Shown piece after piece: positions 1-5,942 of a stretch of 6,139 bases of DNA. The stretch comes from Prevotellaceae bacterium (GTDB taxonomy: Bacteria; Bacteroidota; Bacteroidia; Bacteroidales; UBA932). The notes beneath the pieces are model-generated. The model saw only the letters and a program-made list of their open reading frames with translations. It did not search any database and had not been told where the DNA came from. The stretch spans positions 1 through 6,139 of the forward strand of contig JAIRKX010000072.1 of assembly GCA_031259805.1 (NCBI GenBank), given 5' to 3'. The position numbers and the translations under genes are program-made. Each line of letters begins with the position of its first letter. The first letter of the stretch is position 1.

Positions 1-105
1 GAAGCTTTCGGAGGATACTACGAAACTTTCGGAGGATACTACGAAACTTCCGGAGGACACTACGAAACTTCCGTAGTATACTACGAAGCCCCCGGAGCAC
101 ACTGC
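1..105. repeat. Array of five 21-bp tandem repeats (continues beyond window edge)
   Basis: Five consecutive 21-base units start at 1, 22, 43, 64 and 85. Each begins GAARCY and ends in an ACTAC-like run, with GGAGGA in the middle of the first three. Units 1 and 2 differ at one base; unit 5 is the most decayed. The array probably extends left of the window. Unit 4 creates a perfect 14-base palindrome, CGTAGTATACTACG, at 72-85. Because 21 is a multiple of three, the array can be read as heptapeptides in any frame. The frame from base 1 stays open to TAA at 130-132, the frame from base 2 hits TAG at 74-76, and the frame from base 3 stays open to TGA at 147-149, overlapping the next gene's ATG. 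It may be the C-terminal end of a repeat protein or a non-coding array upstream of the 146-808 gene; I cannot decide between them. Confidence 0.9.
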
Positions 106-145
106 AAAAATTACAATTATCACACCCATTAAAAATAAAAAAAAT

Positions 146-808
146 ATGAGCAAAGATTTTATTCCCAGATCCTACCCCAGCTTTAACGTATGGCAAGGCA
201 ATTTAGTAACCAAAGTCGTCGCCGGCGCTACAGGCTGGAATATCCCGGCTGACGCCGTTACGCGAATTCAAACAAAACAGGCGCGCTGGCAGACCGCGTT
301 TGCCGTCGCCAACGACCCGGCCACCCGCACATCCGCCGCCGTAAAGGAACAGCAGGAAGCGTGGACGGACTACGTGGCGGAACTGCGCCCCTTCATTAAG
401 GCGTACCTGACGTACAGCTTAGTTGTAACCAACGTCGACCGCGAAAACCTCGGCCTGCCCCTGCACGACACACGGCCGACGCCGCCGCCGGTGATAGCGG
501 GACGCCCGGAAGTGGACATCCTCTTCTCGGCCGTCCAGAAACACACACTCGTAGTACGCGACAGCACCTCGCAAAGCGCCGCCAAACCCAAACACGCCCT
601 CGGCTTCGAAATCTGGCGCAAAGTCGGCGGCGAGCCCCCCGCCAGCGACAGCGATTGGACGCTCGTCGTCACGGCGCCGCACTCGCCCTACGACCTGCAC
701 TACAACCAGTCGGAATCGGGACTGCGCGTCTACTACCGCCTGCGCTGGGTCAACACCATGGGCGTCGCCGGCGACTGGAGCGAAACCGTCAGCGCAATCA
801 TCGGATAA
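146..808 (+). CDS. Uncharacterised protein with helical N-terminal half and fibronectin type III-like C-terminal half
   Basis: This 220-residue protein has no signal peptide and no membrane segment, so it is probably cytoplasmic. Residues about 8-100 look mainly helical, with conserved-looking tryptophans (W16, W31, W48, W73) and a run ending PFIKAYLTY. A proline linker (PTPPP, 111-115) follows. Residues about 120-220 have the strand pattern of a fibronectin III fold: FEIWRKVGG, then DWTLV, then YYRLRWVNTMG, and a final WSETVSAIIG. From memory it resembles a multi-copy family of hypothetical proteins in Bacteroidales, but I know no established function. The start is preceded by an A-rich leader typical of the phylum. 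Base composition is unusual: three sampled 60-base lines are 58-68% GC, against about 48-53% in the next gene. The 21-bp array lies immediately upstream, and the barrel gene follows after 48 bases, so co-transcription is possible. Confidence 0.85.
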   Translation: MSKDFIPRSYPSFNVWQGNLVTKVVAGATGWNIPADAVTRIQTKQARWQTAFAVANDPATRTSAAVKEQQEAWTDYVAELRPFIKAYLTYSLVVTNVDRENLGLPLHDTRPTPPPVIAGRPEVDILFSAVQKHTLVVRDSTSQSAAKPKHALGFEIWRKVGGEPPASDSDWTLVVTAPHSPYDLHYNQSESGLRVYYRLRWVNTMGVAGDWSETVSAIIG

Positions 809-856
809 CACGCATATTATTTCCTAACTATATTTTTAAATCTTAACATTACTGTC

Positions 857-1513
857 ATGAAAAAAATCATTGTAATCTTATCGGCCATGATGCTGATAAC
901 AGTGAGCGTAAATGCTCAAATCGGAGTAAAGTACGGCCTGAAGGCCGGGCTAAATGTGTCGCAATTCGGCAGCGGTACCCTGAAAGGAGACGGCCAGCCG
1001 CTGGACATTGAGGCCAGCGGAATGCTGGCCGGATTCCATGCCGGCGGTATGCTTAACGTCAATTTCGGCGGACTCATAGGCATACAGCCCGAAGTGCAAT
1101 TCTCCATGCAGGGAGAAACGGAAGATGACGGAGGGGAAACGCTCAAAACGACGTTGGGCTTTATTAATGTCCCCATTCTTGTAGACATTCAGCCGATTCC
1201 GAACCTGAGTATACTGGTCGGCCCGCAAGTCGGGTTTAACGTATACAGAAGCATGTCGGAAGACGGTGTAAGCGTTTCAGGCTCCACATTGGATGAGAGA
1301 TTGGAAGCCATGGGTATGAAAATCAATACGCTTGATTTTGCCGCCGTACTCGGCGTGCAATATACGCTTCTCGGCCATTTGACCGTCGGCGCGCGGTATA
1401 ACTTCGGGCTTACGCCTGCGTTAGGCCTAACCTCCGTAGCGAAAGACGCAGGCATGTCATTGAGTGGCGGCGCACACCGGGTGATTCAGGTAAGCGTTGG
1501 CTGGTTTTTTTGA
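857..1513 (+). CDS. PorT-family outer-membrane beta-barrel protein (secreted, 218 aa)
   Basis: The first 20 residues are a clear Sec signal peptide: MKK, a hydrophobic core, and VNA followed by Q21, so cleavage is expected after A20. The mature part has the alternating, glycine-rich strands of a small eight-strand-type barrel of the PorT/OMP_b-brl_2 group common in Bacteroidota. Examples are GLKAGLN (27-33), GLIGIQPEVQFSMQG (72-86), LGFINVPILVDIQP (100-113), and a final strand ending VGWFF, the terminal aromatic expected for recognition by the BAM machinery. The short loop at about 86-97 is acidic. The length fits the family. Members are usually called porin-family proteins, but substrate and pore activity are generally unknown, so no specific role is assigned. 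No clear TAnnTTTG box lies in the 48 bases upstream, so it may be read from the promoter of the preceding gene. A strong hairpin terminator follows the stop codon. Confidence 0.9.
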   Translation: MKKIIVILSAMMLITVSVNAQIGVKYGLKAGLNVSQFGSGTLKGDGQPLDIEASGMLAGFHAGGMLNVNFGGLIGIQPEVQFSMQGETEDDGGETLKTTLGFINVPILVDIQPIPNLSILVGPQVGFNVYRSMSEDGVSVSGSTLDERLEAMGMKINTLDFAAVLGVQYTLLGHLTVGARYNFGLTPALGLTSVAKDAGMSLSGGAHRVIQVSVGWFF

Positions 1514-1536
1514 TTTATTATTATTCATGTAAATGG

Positions 1537-1574
1537 AAGCGCGGCAGCCGGAATGGGTTGCCGCGCTTTCTTTT
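1537..1574 (+). terminator. Rho-independent terminator after the outer-membrane protein gene
   Basis: AAGCGCGGCAGCC (1537-1549) pairs with GGTTGCCGCGCTT (1556-1568), giving a 13-bp stem with one G-T pair and a six-base loop. TTTCTTTT (1567-1574) follows. It lies 24 bases after the stop codon at 1513. On the minus strand the hairpin is not followed by a T-run, so it should act mainly on plus-strand transcripts, although it sits between convergent genes and might also slow transcripts leaving uppP. Confidence 0.9.
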
Positions 1575-1579
1575 AGGGG

Positions 1580-1593
1580 GCGCCCTCCGGCGC
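1580..1593 (-). other. Small GC hairpin just past the uppP stop codon
   Basis: GCGCC (1580-1584) and GGCGC (1589-1593) form a five-bp stem around a four-base loop, directly after the stop codon of the minus-strand uppP gene. No T-run follows on the minus strand (the next bases read CCCCTAAAAG). It may protect the 3' end or weakly terminate, but it is not a canonical intrinsic terminator. Confidence 0.35.
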
Positions 1594-1594
1594 T

Positions 1595-2386
1595 TCAACA
1601 GTTCAACAGCAACGTAGCTGCCCCGACGAGGAGGCAGTAGAGGGCAAAGTATATCAGCCGCCCCCGTTTGACCCATTCAATCATCCACCGGCAGGCTACG
1701 CAGCCGGCGATAAAAGCGGCCAGAAAGCCAATCACCAGCGCCGATGCCGGAATGCCGGCGGCGGCTTCGGAAAAACCGCCTTTGAGCAGATCGAGCGTGG
1801 CCTCGCCAAGAATGGGAATCAGCACCATAAGGAACGAGAACCGCGCGACCGATTCTTTTTTATTGCCCAGCAATAAGCCGGTGGCGATGGTCGTGCCGGA
1901 GCGCGAGAGGCCGGGTACTACGGCGCAGGCTTGCGCCAAGCCGATAATAAACGCATCGACGAAGGAAATTTTGTCCTTTGGGCGCGGGCGGGCGTATTCG
2001 GCAAATAGCAGCAATGCCGCCGTAACGATTAATCCGGCGCCGACGACGGCCAGTCCTGCTCCAAACAACGCTTCGACTTTGTCTTTAAAAAAGAAGCCCA
2101 CGATACCGACCGGAATCATCGAGAGCAGGATTTTGGCGACATATTGTGTTTCTTCGTTCCACCGGAGACGGGCGCTGCCTTGCAGCAGTGAGGCCGTCTC
2201 GCGCCACAATACCGCGATGGTGCTGCATACCGTCGCCGCATGTACGACGACGGTAAATGTTAAATTGTCGGCGCCGTGAACGCCAAAAAGCGCTTTGCCT
2301 ATTTCGAGATGGCCGCTGCTGCTTATCGGCAAAAACTCCGTAAGCCCTTGCAAAAGGCCTAAAAACAATGCTTCCCACCAATTCAT
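1595..2386 (-). CDS. uppP: Undecaprenyl-diphosphatase UppP/BacA
   Basis: This integral membrane enzyme dephosphorylates undecaprenyl diphosphate (C55-PP) to the monophosphate, recycling the lipid carrier for peptidoglycan and other wall polymers; over-expression of the family gives bacitracin resistance. The protein is 263 residues, the usual size, and mostly hydrophobic. Both signature motifs are present: QGLTEFLPISSSGH (13-26), with E17 and H26 at the positions of catalytic E21 and H30 of E. coli BacA, and PGLSRSGTT (158-166), with R162 as the phosphate-binding arginine. The intervening VVHAATVCSTIAVLW (47-61) is also typical. The start lies 6 bases after the stop codon of the DUF3098 gene, so the two are almost certainly co-transcribed and perhaps translationally coupled. 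In many Bacteroidota uppP is followed by truB; here it is the last gene and faces a convergent outer-membrane protein gene. Confidence 0.97.
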   Translation of the reverse strand: MNWWEALFLGLLQGLTEFLPISSSGHLEIGKALFGVHGADNLTFTVVVHAATVCSTIAVLWRETASLLQGSARLRWNEETQYVAKILLSMIPVGIVGFFFKDKVEALFGAGLAVVGAGLIVTAALLLFAEYARPRPKDKISFVDAFIIGLAQACAVVPGLSRSGTTIATGLLLGNKKESVARFSFLMVLIPILGEATLDLLKGGFSEAAAGIPASALVIGFLAAFIAGCVACRWMIEWVKRGRLIYFALYCLLVGAATLLLNC

Positions 2387-2392
2387 AGCCGG

Positions 2393-2794
2393 TTATTCTT
2401 CCGTGGTGGCGGCGTTTGTTTTTGGCGTTCGCGGCGGCGACGGCCTTTTCATAATCGCATAAATTTCTATCACAAATCCTGTGATGACAAGAATCGTAGA
2501 TAAGGTAATGCGGGTGAAACTGAATAGCGCCTCTTCGTTGAATACATTCGGATCGTCGCTGCCGCCGCCAATCATCAGCGCAAAGCCGATAACCATCACC
2601 GCGAGGCCAATGCCGATATATTTATAATTGCCCCTGTCGATGGCAAACAATTTAGCCGGCGCTTGTTTCCCGATCTTCTCCGTGCCGGCGGGGGTTGTTT
2701 TGTGGCTATGACTGTGATCGGTCGCTTTGGCCGCTTGTAACTTGCCGGTGGCTGCCTGCGCCGGTCGCTTGTGATAAGTTGTTTTCTTTGACAT
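2393..2794 (-). CDS. DUF3098 family small membrane protein
   Basis: The 133-residue protein begins with about 50 polar residues rich in Lys, Ala and His (HSHSH at 27-31), probably disordered and cytoplasmic. Two hydrophobic helices follow at about 58-77 and 96-115, joined by a short loop with GGGSDDPNVFNEE. It ends in a basic, proline-rich then acidic tail. The DPNVFN loop after the first helix and the position between ftsX and uppP are characteristic of DUF3098, a family essentially confined to Bacteroidota. The biochemical function is unknown; genomic company suggests a part in division or envelope assembly. A 97-base spacer separates it from the upstream ftsX. I see no TAnnTTTG box or terminator in that spacer, so it probably belongs to the ftsX transcript. 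The A/T-rich leader before the ATG is normal for the phylum. Confidence 0.9.
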   Translation of the reverse strand: MSKKTTYHKRPAQAATGKLQAAKATDHSHSHKTTPAGTEKIGKQAPAKLFAIDRGNYKYIGIGLAVMVIGFALMIGGGSDDPNVFNEEALFSFTRITLSTILVITGFVIEIYAIMKRPSPPRTPKTNAATTEE

Positions 2795-2891
2795 AAAAAG
2801 TTTACTTTTATTTATTCTTTATTTGGTTGTTTTTTCCCTGTAATATACTGCTTCCTTGCGTCGCGCCGTTTAGCGCTGCTTACGTATCGCT

Positions 2892-3770
2892 CTAAAAGTA
2901 GAGTTCCTCATTATTTAGCCGCAGAAACCGGCTGACCGAAAAATAGGTGGATACCCAGCTGATACAGATGCCCAGCAGTAATAATGTAAAAAATAAGATG
3001 CCGATAAGCCACAGGTCGACCAGACCGAGCAGCTCGCTAAATTCGTTTTGCAGGACATACAGCATGCCGGAAATAAGCAGCGTGGCAATGATTCCGGCCA
3101 TGATGCCCTGCCAGATACTGCGCACCAGAAACGGTCGCCGGATAAACGATCGGGTAGCGCCGACCAGCCGCATGGTGTTTATCAAAAACCGCTTTGAAGA
3201 AATGCTTAGCCGGATGGTGCTGTTAATTAGTACGACGGAAATAAAAAACAGCAGCACGATAAATACCAGCATAACCAATCCGATTTTATTGATATTTTTG
3301 TTGATGACGTCAATGAGGGAATACTGGTACGAGACTTCGCGGATGTGTGGGATGGCCTGCAATTGCTGTTCGATGGCCGCCACGCTGTCGGCATTAGCGT
3401 ACGCCGCCGTGAGTTTTGCCTCAATGGATATCGGCAACGGGTTATACCCGAATGTGGCGAGGAAATCGGCGCCTAAGAGCTCTTCCATTTCTTTGGCGGC
3501 TTGTTCTTTGGAAATATAGCGCGTGGATCGGATGAAGGGGGCGGCGTCCAACTCTTTACGCACCCATGCCGCGTCGGCCTCGCTGACGTTGGTATCCAAA
3601 AAGATCGACAAGCTTAATGTTTCCTTGAAAAACACCGACAACCGGTGTGCATTCAGCGCCAGTATTCCCGAGGTGCCTAATAAAAACAGCACTAAAGAAG
3701 TACTGATAACCGCCGACATGTATGTACTGCGTATCCGGGACGACATCATTCGTTGATTGCGTGTAGCCAT
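2892..3770 (-). CDS. ftsX: Cell division protein FtsX (permease-like, FtsEX complex)
   Basis: FtsX is the membrane half of the FtsEX ABC-type complex, which uses ATP hydrolysis by FtsE to control peptidoglycan hydrolases at the septum rather than to transport a solute. The 292-residue sequence has the family layout. A short cytoplasmic N-terminus is followed by TM1 (about 17-40) and an extracytoplasmic domain (about 41-158) with SIFLDTNVSE and YISKEQAAKEM segments. Three more helices lie at about 162-182, 219-240 and 252-276. The conserved cytoplasmic loop NTMRLVGATRSFIRRPF (198-214), thought to contact FtsE, is intact. No ftsE is present in the window; in this phylum it is commonly encoded elsewhere. 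ftsX is the first gene of a same-strand group with DUF3098 and uppP, and a TACCTTTG promoter box lies 40-47 bases upstream of its start. Confidence 0.96.
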   Translation of the reverse strand: MATRNQRMMSSRIRSTYMSAVISTSLVLFLLGTSGILALNAHRLSVFFKETLSLSIFLDTNVSEADAAWVRKELDAAPFIRSTRYISKEQAAKEMEELLGADFLATFGYNPLPISIEAKLTAAYANADSVAAIEQQLQAIPHIREVSYQYSLIDVINKNINKIGLVMLVFIVLLFFISVVLINSTIRLSISSKRFLINTMRLVGATRSFIRRPFLVRSIWQGIMAGIIATLLISGMLYVLQNEFSELLGLVDLWLIGILFFTLLLLGICISWVSTYFSVSRFLRLNNEELYF

Positions 3771-3809
3771 AGCTGTATTCTAATAAATTGCCGTTATTCT
3801 AATGAATAA

Positions 3810-3817
3810 CAAAGGTA
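3810..3817 (-). promoter_or_regulatory. Bacteroidota -7 promoter box upstream of ftsX
   Basis: Read on the minus strand this is TACCTTTG, a perfect match to TAnnTTTG, the -7 element of the Bacteroidota primary sigma factor. It would give a 5' leader of roughly 30-35 bases before the ftsX ATG. The -33 TTTG element is not evident at the expected distance. The box lies in the 86-base gap after the adenine deaminase stop codon, where no terminator is visible, so ftsX may also receive read-through. Confidence 0.7.
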
Positions 3818-3856
3818 CAAAAGTTTTTCTTATTTCCGCATTCTCTCCCGGGCGAT

Positions 3857-5611
3857 TTACGCTAATAAATCAATCGGGGCGAAGGTAGAGACGTCGAATA
3901 AACCGCCCGTAAAAATTTTTAGTTCCGGAATGACAATCAAAGATAAGAACGAGAGGGTCATAAACGGCGATGTAAGCCGGCAACCCTGCGCTTTAGCCTG
4001 CCGGAGCAGTGCGTCGTATTGCCGGACGACGGCGTCTATTGGCTCTGCACTCATCAATCCGGCTACCGGAAGCGGCAGAAAGGCGGAGGAAGAGCCATTA
4101 CAGCAGGATATGCCTCCTTTATTTAGAATAACCTTGTTTATTGCATGGACTAAATCGTCGTCGTCTACACCGACGGCAATGATGTTATGGCTATCGTGCG
4201 CAATGCTGGTGCATAAAGCGCCGGATTGTAGCCCAAAGCCATGTACAAAGCCGATAGCCGGCGTCGCCTGTTTTTCGTACCGGCTCAGCACGACTATCTT
4301 TAAGACGTCCGCGCCGGTATTTGAGGCCAGGGTCTTTGTCGCGGGGGAGAAGAGCAGGCTTTGCGGCACGAGCATTGATTTTGTGTATAGACTTTTGTCA
4401 AATACCTCGATCACTCGAACCTGACCGTCGCCGGCGGCCGGCATGTTCAGTTGCGACGGCGTGATTGCCGACGCTTCAAAATGATTTATTACATACGGTT
4501 TGTGGTTGCCGGACGGCAGAGCGTCATCCGGCTCACCGGAAGCCGGACGGTCGCGGTCATATACTTTTTCCCCGTTGATATAGGTCTGTAACACGGAAAA
4601 ATGTTCCAAGCTGTCTACGATAATACAATCGGCGAAGTCATTTACCCGCAATAAACCAACGGGTAGCGCATAGTGGTTGACCGGATTCCACGAGAACGCC
4701 CGTAGTAAATTAAATAAGTGCAGGTTTTTGGCTAATCCTCTTTTGAGTAAATCCGGGAACACGCCCCGCTGCAGGTCGTATGCCCCGCAGTCGTCCGTGC
4801 AAATCATAACCGACGACGGGTAGCTATTAATCAACGGATAAAGCTGGTCGAACTTCCGCACGGCGCTGCCCTCGCGGATCATAACTTTCATTCCCAGATT
4901 CAGTTTTTCTTCCGCTTCGCAAATGTCTTCGCATTCATGGTCGGTCGAAATGCCGGCGCGGATGTACTTTCTCAGGTCGTCGCTGCTTAGCGCAGGGGCG
5001 TGCCCGTCTACCGGCTTGCCGTATTTTTGCGCGGCGGCCATTTTGCCCAATGCCTCCGGGTCGTCCCGTACAACACCCGGATAGTTCATCATCTCGGCCA
5101 GGAAGTAGAGGTCGTCGCGTTGCAACAGTTGCTCTACCGCAGCAATATCCAATACTGCACCGGAAGTTTCAAATGAAGTCGCCGGCACGCACGACGGAAC
5201 ACCAAAGAAAAATTTAAAACCGGATTGCGCTGCATCGGCAATCATAAAATCAATCCCTTCTATGCCCATCACATTGGCTATTTCGTGCGGGTCGGCGACG
5301 GCAGCCACCACGCCGTGTTTAACGGCCTCACGGGCAAATGCGGACGGCGTCAGCATGCTGCTTTCTATGTGTACATGCGCGTCGATGAATCCGGGAAGGA
5401 TGTAGTGTGTCTCCGGCACCGGCCCGCGCTCAATGCGTACAATCCGCCCGTCGGCGATATGCAGCCGCCCCGAATAACATTCCTGTCTCTCAACATCTAC
5501 AATATTCCCGCTTAAACACAATCCTTCGCTTATTTCCGTAAAGTCTTCCCGTTTCAATTGATAGGTTTGCGGCGAAGAATACGGATTCGTTTTTTGAAAA
5601 ATGACGGCCAT
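3857..5611 (-). CDS. ade: Adenine deaminase (EC 3.5.4.2)
   Basis: The enzyme hydrolyses adenine to hypoxanthine and ammonia in cytoplasmic purine salvage. At 584 residues it has normal family length. The N-terminal LSGNIVDV (33-40) begins the small beta domain. The amidohydrolase barrel then carries the metal ligands: LPGFIDAHVHIESS (72-85, with H79 and H81), the DPHEIANV signature (107-114), AEMMNYPGV (172-180, with E173), DGHAP (202-206, H204), STDHE (222-226, H225) and CTDD (271-274). The C-terminal domain typical of bacterial Ade follows, with FVHGFGLQSGALCTSIAHDSH (455-475) and PFMTLSFLSL (549-558) before GLFDV. All expected catalytic residues appear present, so it should be active with Mn or Fe. 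It is the first gene of its transcript, with a TACCTTTG box 32 bases upstream. The downstream ftsX neighbour has no functional link that I know of. Confidence 0.97.
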   Translation of the reverse strand: MAVIFQKTNPYSSPQTYQLKREDFTEISEGLCLSGNIVDVERQECYSGRLHIADGRIVRIERGPVPETHYILPGFIDAHVHIESSMLTPSAFAREAVKHGVVAAVADPHEIANVMGIEGIDFMIADAAQSGFKFFFGVPSCVPATSFETSGAVLDIAAVEQLLQRDDLYFLAEMMNYPGVVRDDPEALGKMAAAQKYGKPVDGHAPALSSDDLRKYIRAGISTDHECEDICEAEEKLNLGMKVMIREGSAVRKFDQLYPLINSYPSSVMICTDDCGAYDLQRGVFPDLLKRGLAKNLHLFNLLRAFSWNPVNHYALPVGLLRVNDFADCIIVDSLEHFSVLQTYINGEKVYDRDRPASGEPDDALPSGNHKPYVINHFEASAITPSQLNMPAAGDGQVRVIEVFDKSLYTKSMLVPQSLLFSPATKTLASNTGADVLKIVVLSRYEKQATPAIGFVHGFGLQSGALCTSIAHDSHNIIAVGVDDDDLVHAINKVILNKGGISCCNGSSSAFLPLPVAGLMSAEPIDAVVRQYDALLRQAKAQGCRLTSPFMTLSFLSLIVIPELKIFTGGLFDVSTFAPIDLLA

Positions 5612-5642
5612 ACATTTACCCTTTAAAAATATGTTTAGTGCG

Positions 5643-5650
5643 CAAAGGTA
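5643..5650 (-). promoter_or_regulatory. Bacteroidota -7 promoter box upstream of ade
   Basis: The minus strand reads TACCTTTG, again a perfect TAnnTTTG match and identical to the box before ftsX. Its end nearest the gene is 32 bases from the ade ATG. No clear -33 TTTG is seen; that position falls near 5670-5674, next to the GC hairpin at 5675-5688. Confidence 0.7.
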
Positions 5651-5674
5651 GTGTTTTTTGTGGAGTGATGCGCT

Positions 5675-5688
5675 CCTGCGGGGGCAGG
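5675..5688. other. Small GC-rich hairpin upstream of the ade promoter
   Basis: CCTGC (5675-5679) and GCAGG (5684-5688) pair around a GGGG loop. The surrounding bases are unusually GC-rich for an otherwise AT-rich spacer. It sits beside the expected -33 region of the ade promoter, so it could be an operator or just remnant sequence. No T-run follows on either strand. Confidence 0.3.
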
Positions 5689-5691
5689 CTT

Positions 5692-5788
5692 CAGGGCCAA
5701 CGCATTTAAATTTCGAGTAGCTTAAAAAATAATATTTACTTCAAATGGTTAATAATCAATTTTTATAATTTTGGATGCGTTGACCCTG
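5692..5788. repeat. Imperfect inverted-repeat element, possible MITE or transposon-end remnant
   Basis: CAGGGCCAACGCAT (5692-5705) is inverted at 5775-5788 as ATGCGTTGACCCTG, with one mismatch in 14. With AAA and TT matches further in, 18 of 22 terminal positions agree. The two arms enclose a 53-base AT-rich core with no ORF. The arrangement resembles the terminal inverted repeats of a small non-autonomous element. I see no convincing target-site duplication in the bases just outside. The element lies between the ade promoter and the plus-strand leader promoter. A long operator or a regulatory cruciform are alternatives. Confidence 0.6.
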
Positions 5789-5803
5789 TATTGTTAAAAA
5801 TCA

Positions 5804-5835
5804 TTTGCATAATTCAAAAAACATGTTTACCTTCG
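5804..5835 (+). promoter_or_regulatory. Plus-strand promoter for the leader region and the gene at 6116
   Basis: TTTG at 5804-5807 matches the Bacteroidota -33 element. TACCTTCG at 5828-5835 matches the -7 element TAnnTTTG except for one base, and the 20-base spacing is right for this class. Transcription would begin near 5841-5843, about 38 bases before the leader ORF and about 275 bases before the gene at 6116. No other TAnnTTTG-like box is seen between here and 6116. Confidence 0.65.
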
Positions 5836-5879
5836 TGCCGTTATTTTCTAAAACATAAAAAAAATTAAACCGCATAATT

Positions 5880-5942
5880 ATGAACCTTAAATTCACCCTG
5901 AATCTCCCCCGCAGCGGCACTGAGCGCCGGCTCTCTTACTAA
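5880..5942 (+). CDS. Putative 20-residue leader peptide
   Basis: An ATG preceded by an A/T-rich stretch (AAATTAAACCGCATAATT), typical of translation starts in this phylum, opens a 20-codon frame ending in TAA. The peptide reads MNLKFTLNLP then RSGTERRLSY. It has four leucines, three arginines and no run of one amino acid, so no specific sensed amino acid is obvious. Its last codons form the left arm of a hairpin (5930-5949) whose loop and right arm contain the stop codon, so a ribosome reaching the end would melt that hairpin. It lies about 38 bases after the predicted transcription start. The ORF is too short to prove by coding statistics. Its support is the position, start context and link to the hairpins. 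Confidence 0.45.
   Translation: MNLKFTLNLPRSGTERRLSY

Noticed and set aside
1..105. CRISPR array
   Set aside because: The 21-base units follow each other with no spacers, so this is a simple tandem repeat.
419..811. Minus-strand open frame opposite the fibronectin-III-like gene
   Set aside because: High GC suppresses stop codons here. The translation is Val/Arg/Ala/Asp-rich with no domain, and the plus-strand frame has the better start context and fold pattern.
1668..2279. Long plus-strand open frame of 203 codons opposite uppP
   Set aside because: It lies wholly antisense to uppP, which has both catalytic motifs. Its translation is low-complexity Ser/Thr/Pro/Ala-rich with no recognisable domain, so it is a shadow of codon bias.
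2701..2714. His-rich HSHSH stretch in the DUF3098 protein as a metal site
   Set aside because: It lies in a low-complexity, probably disordered N-terminal tail with no other ligand motif, so a metal-binding role is not supported.
3930..4424. Plus-strand open frame of 164 codons inside ade
   Set aside because: It is antisense to the conserved C-terminal domain of adenine deaminase and has no recognisable family features.
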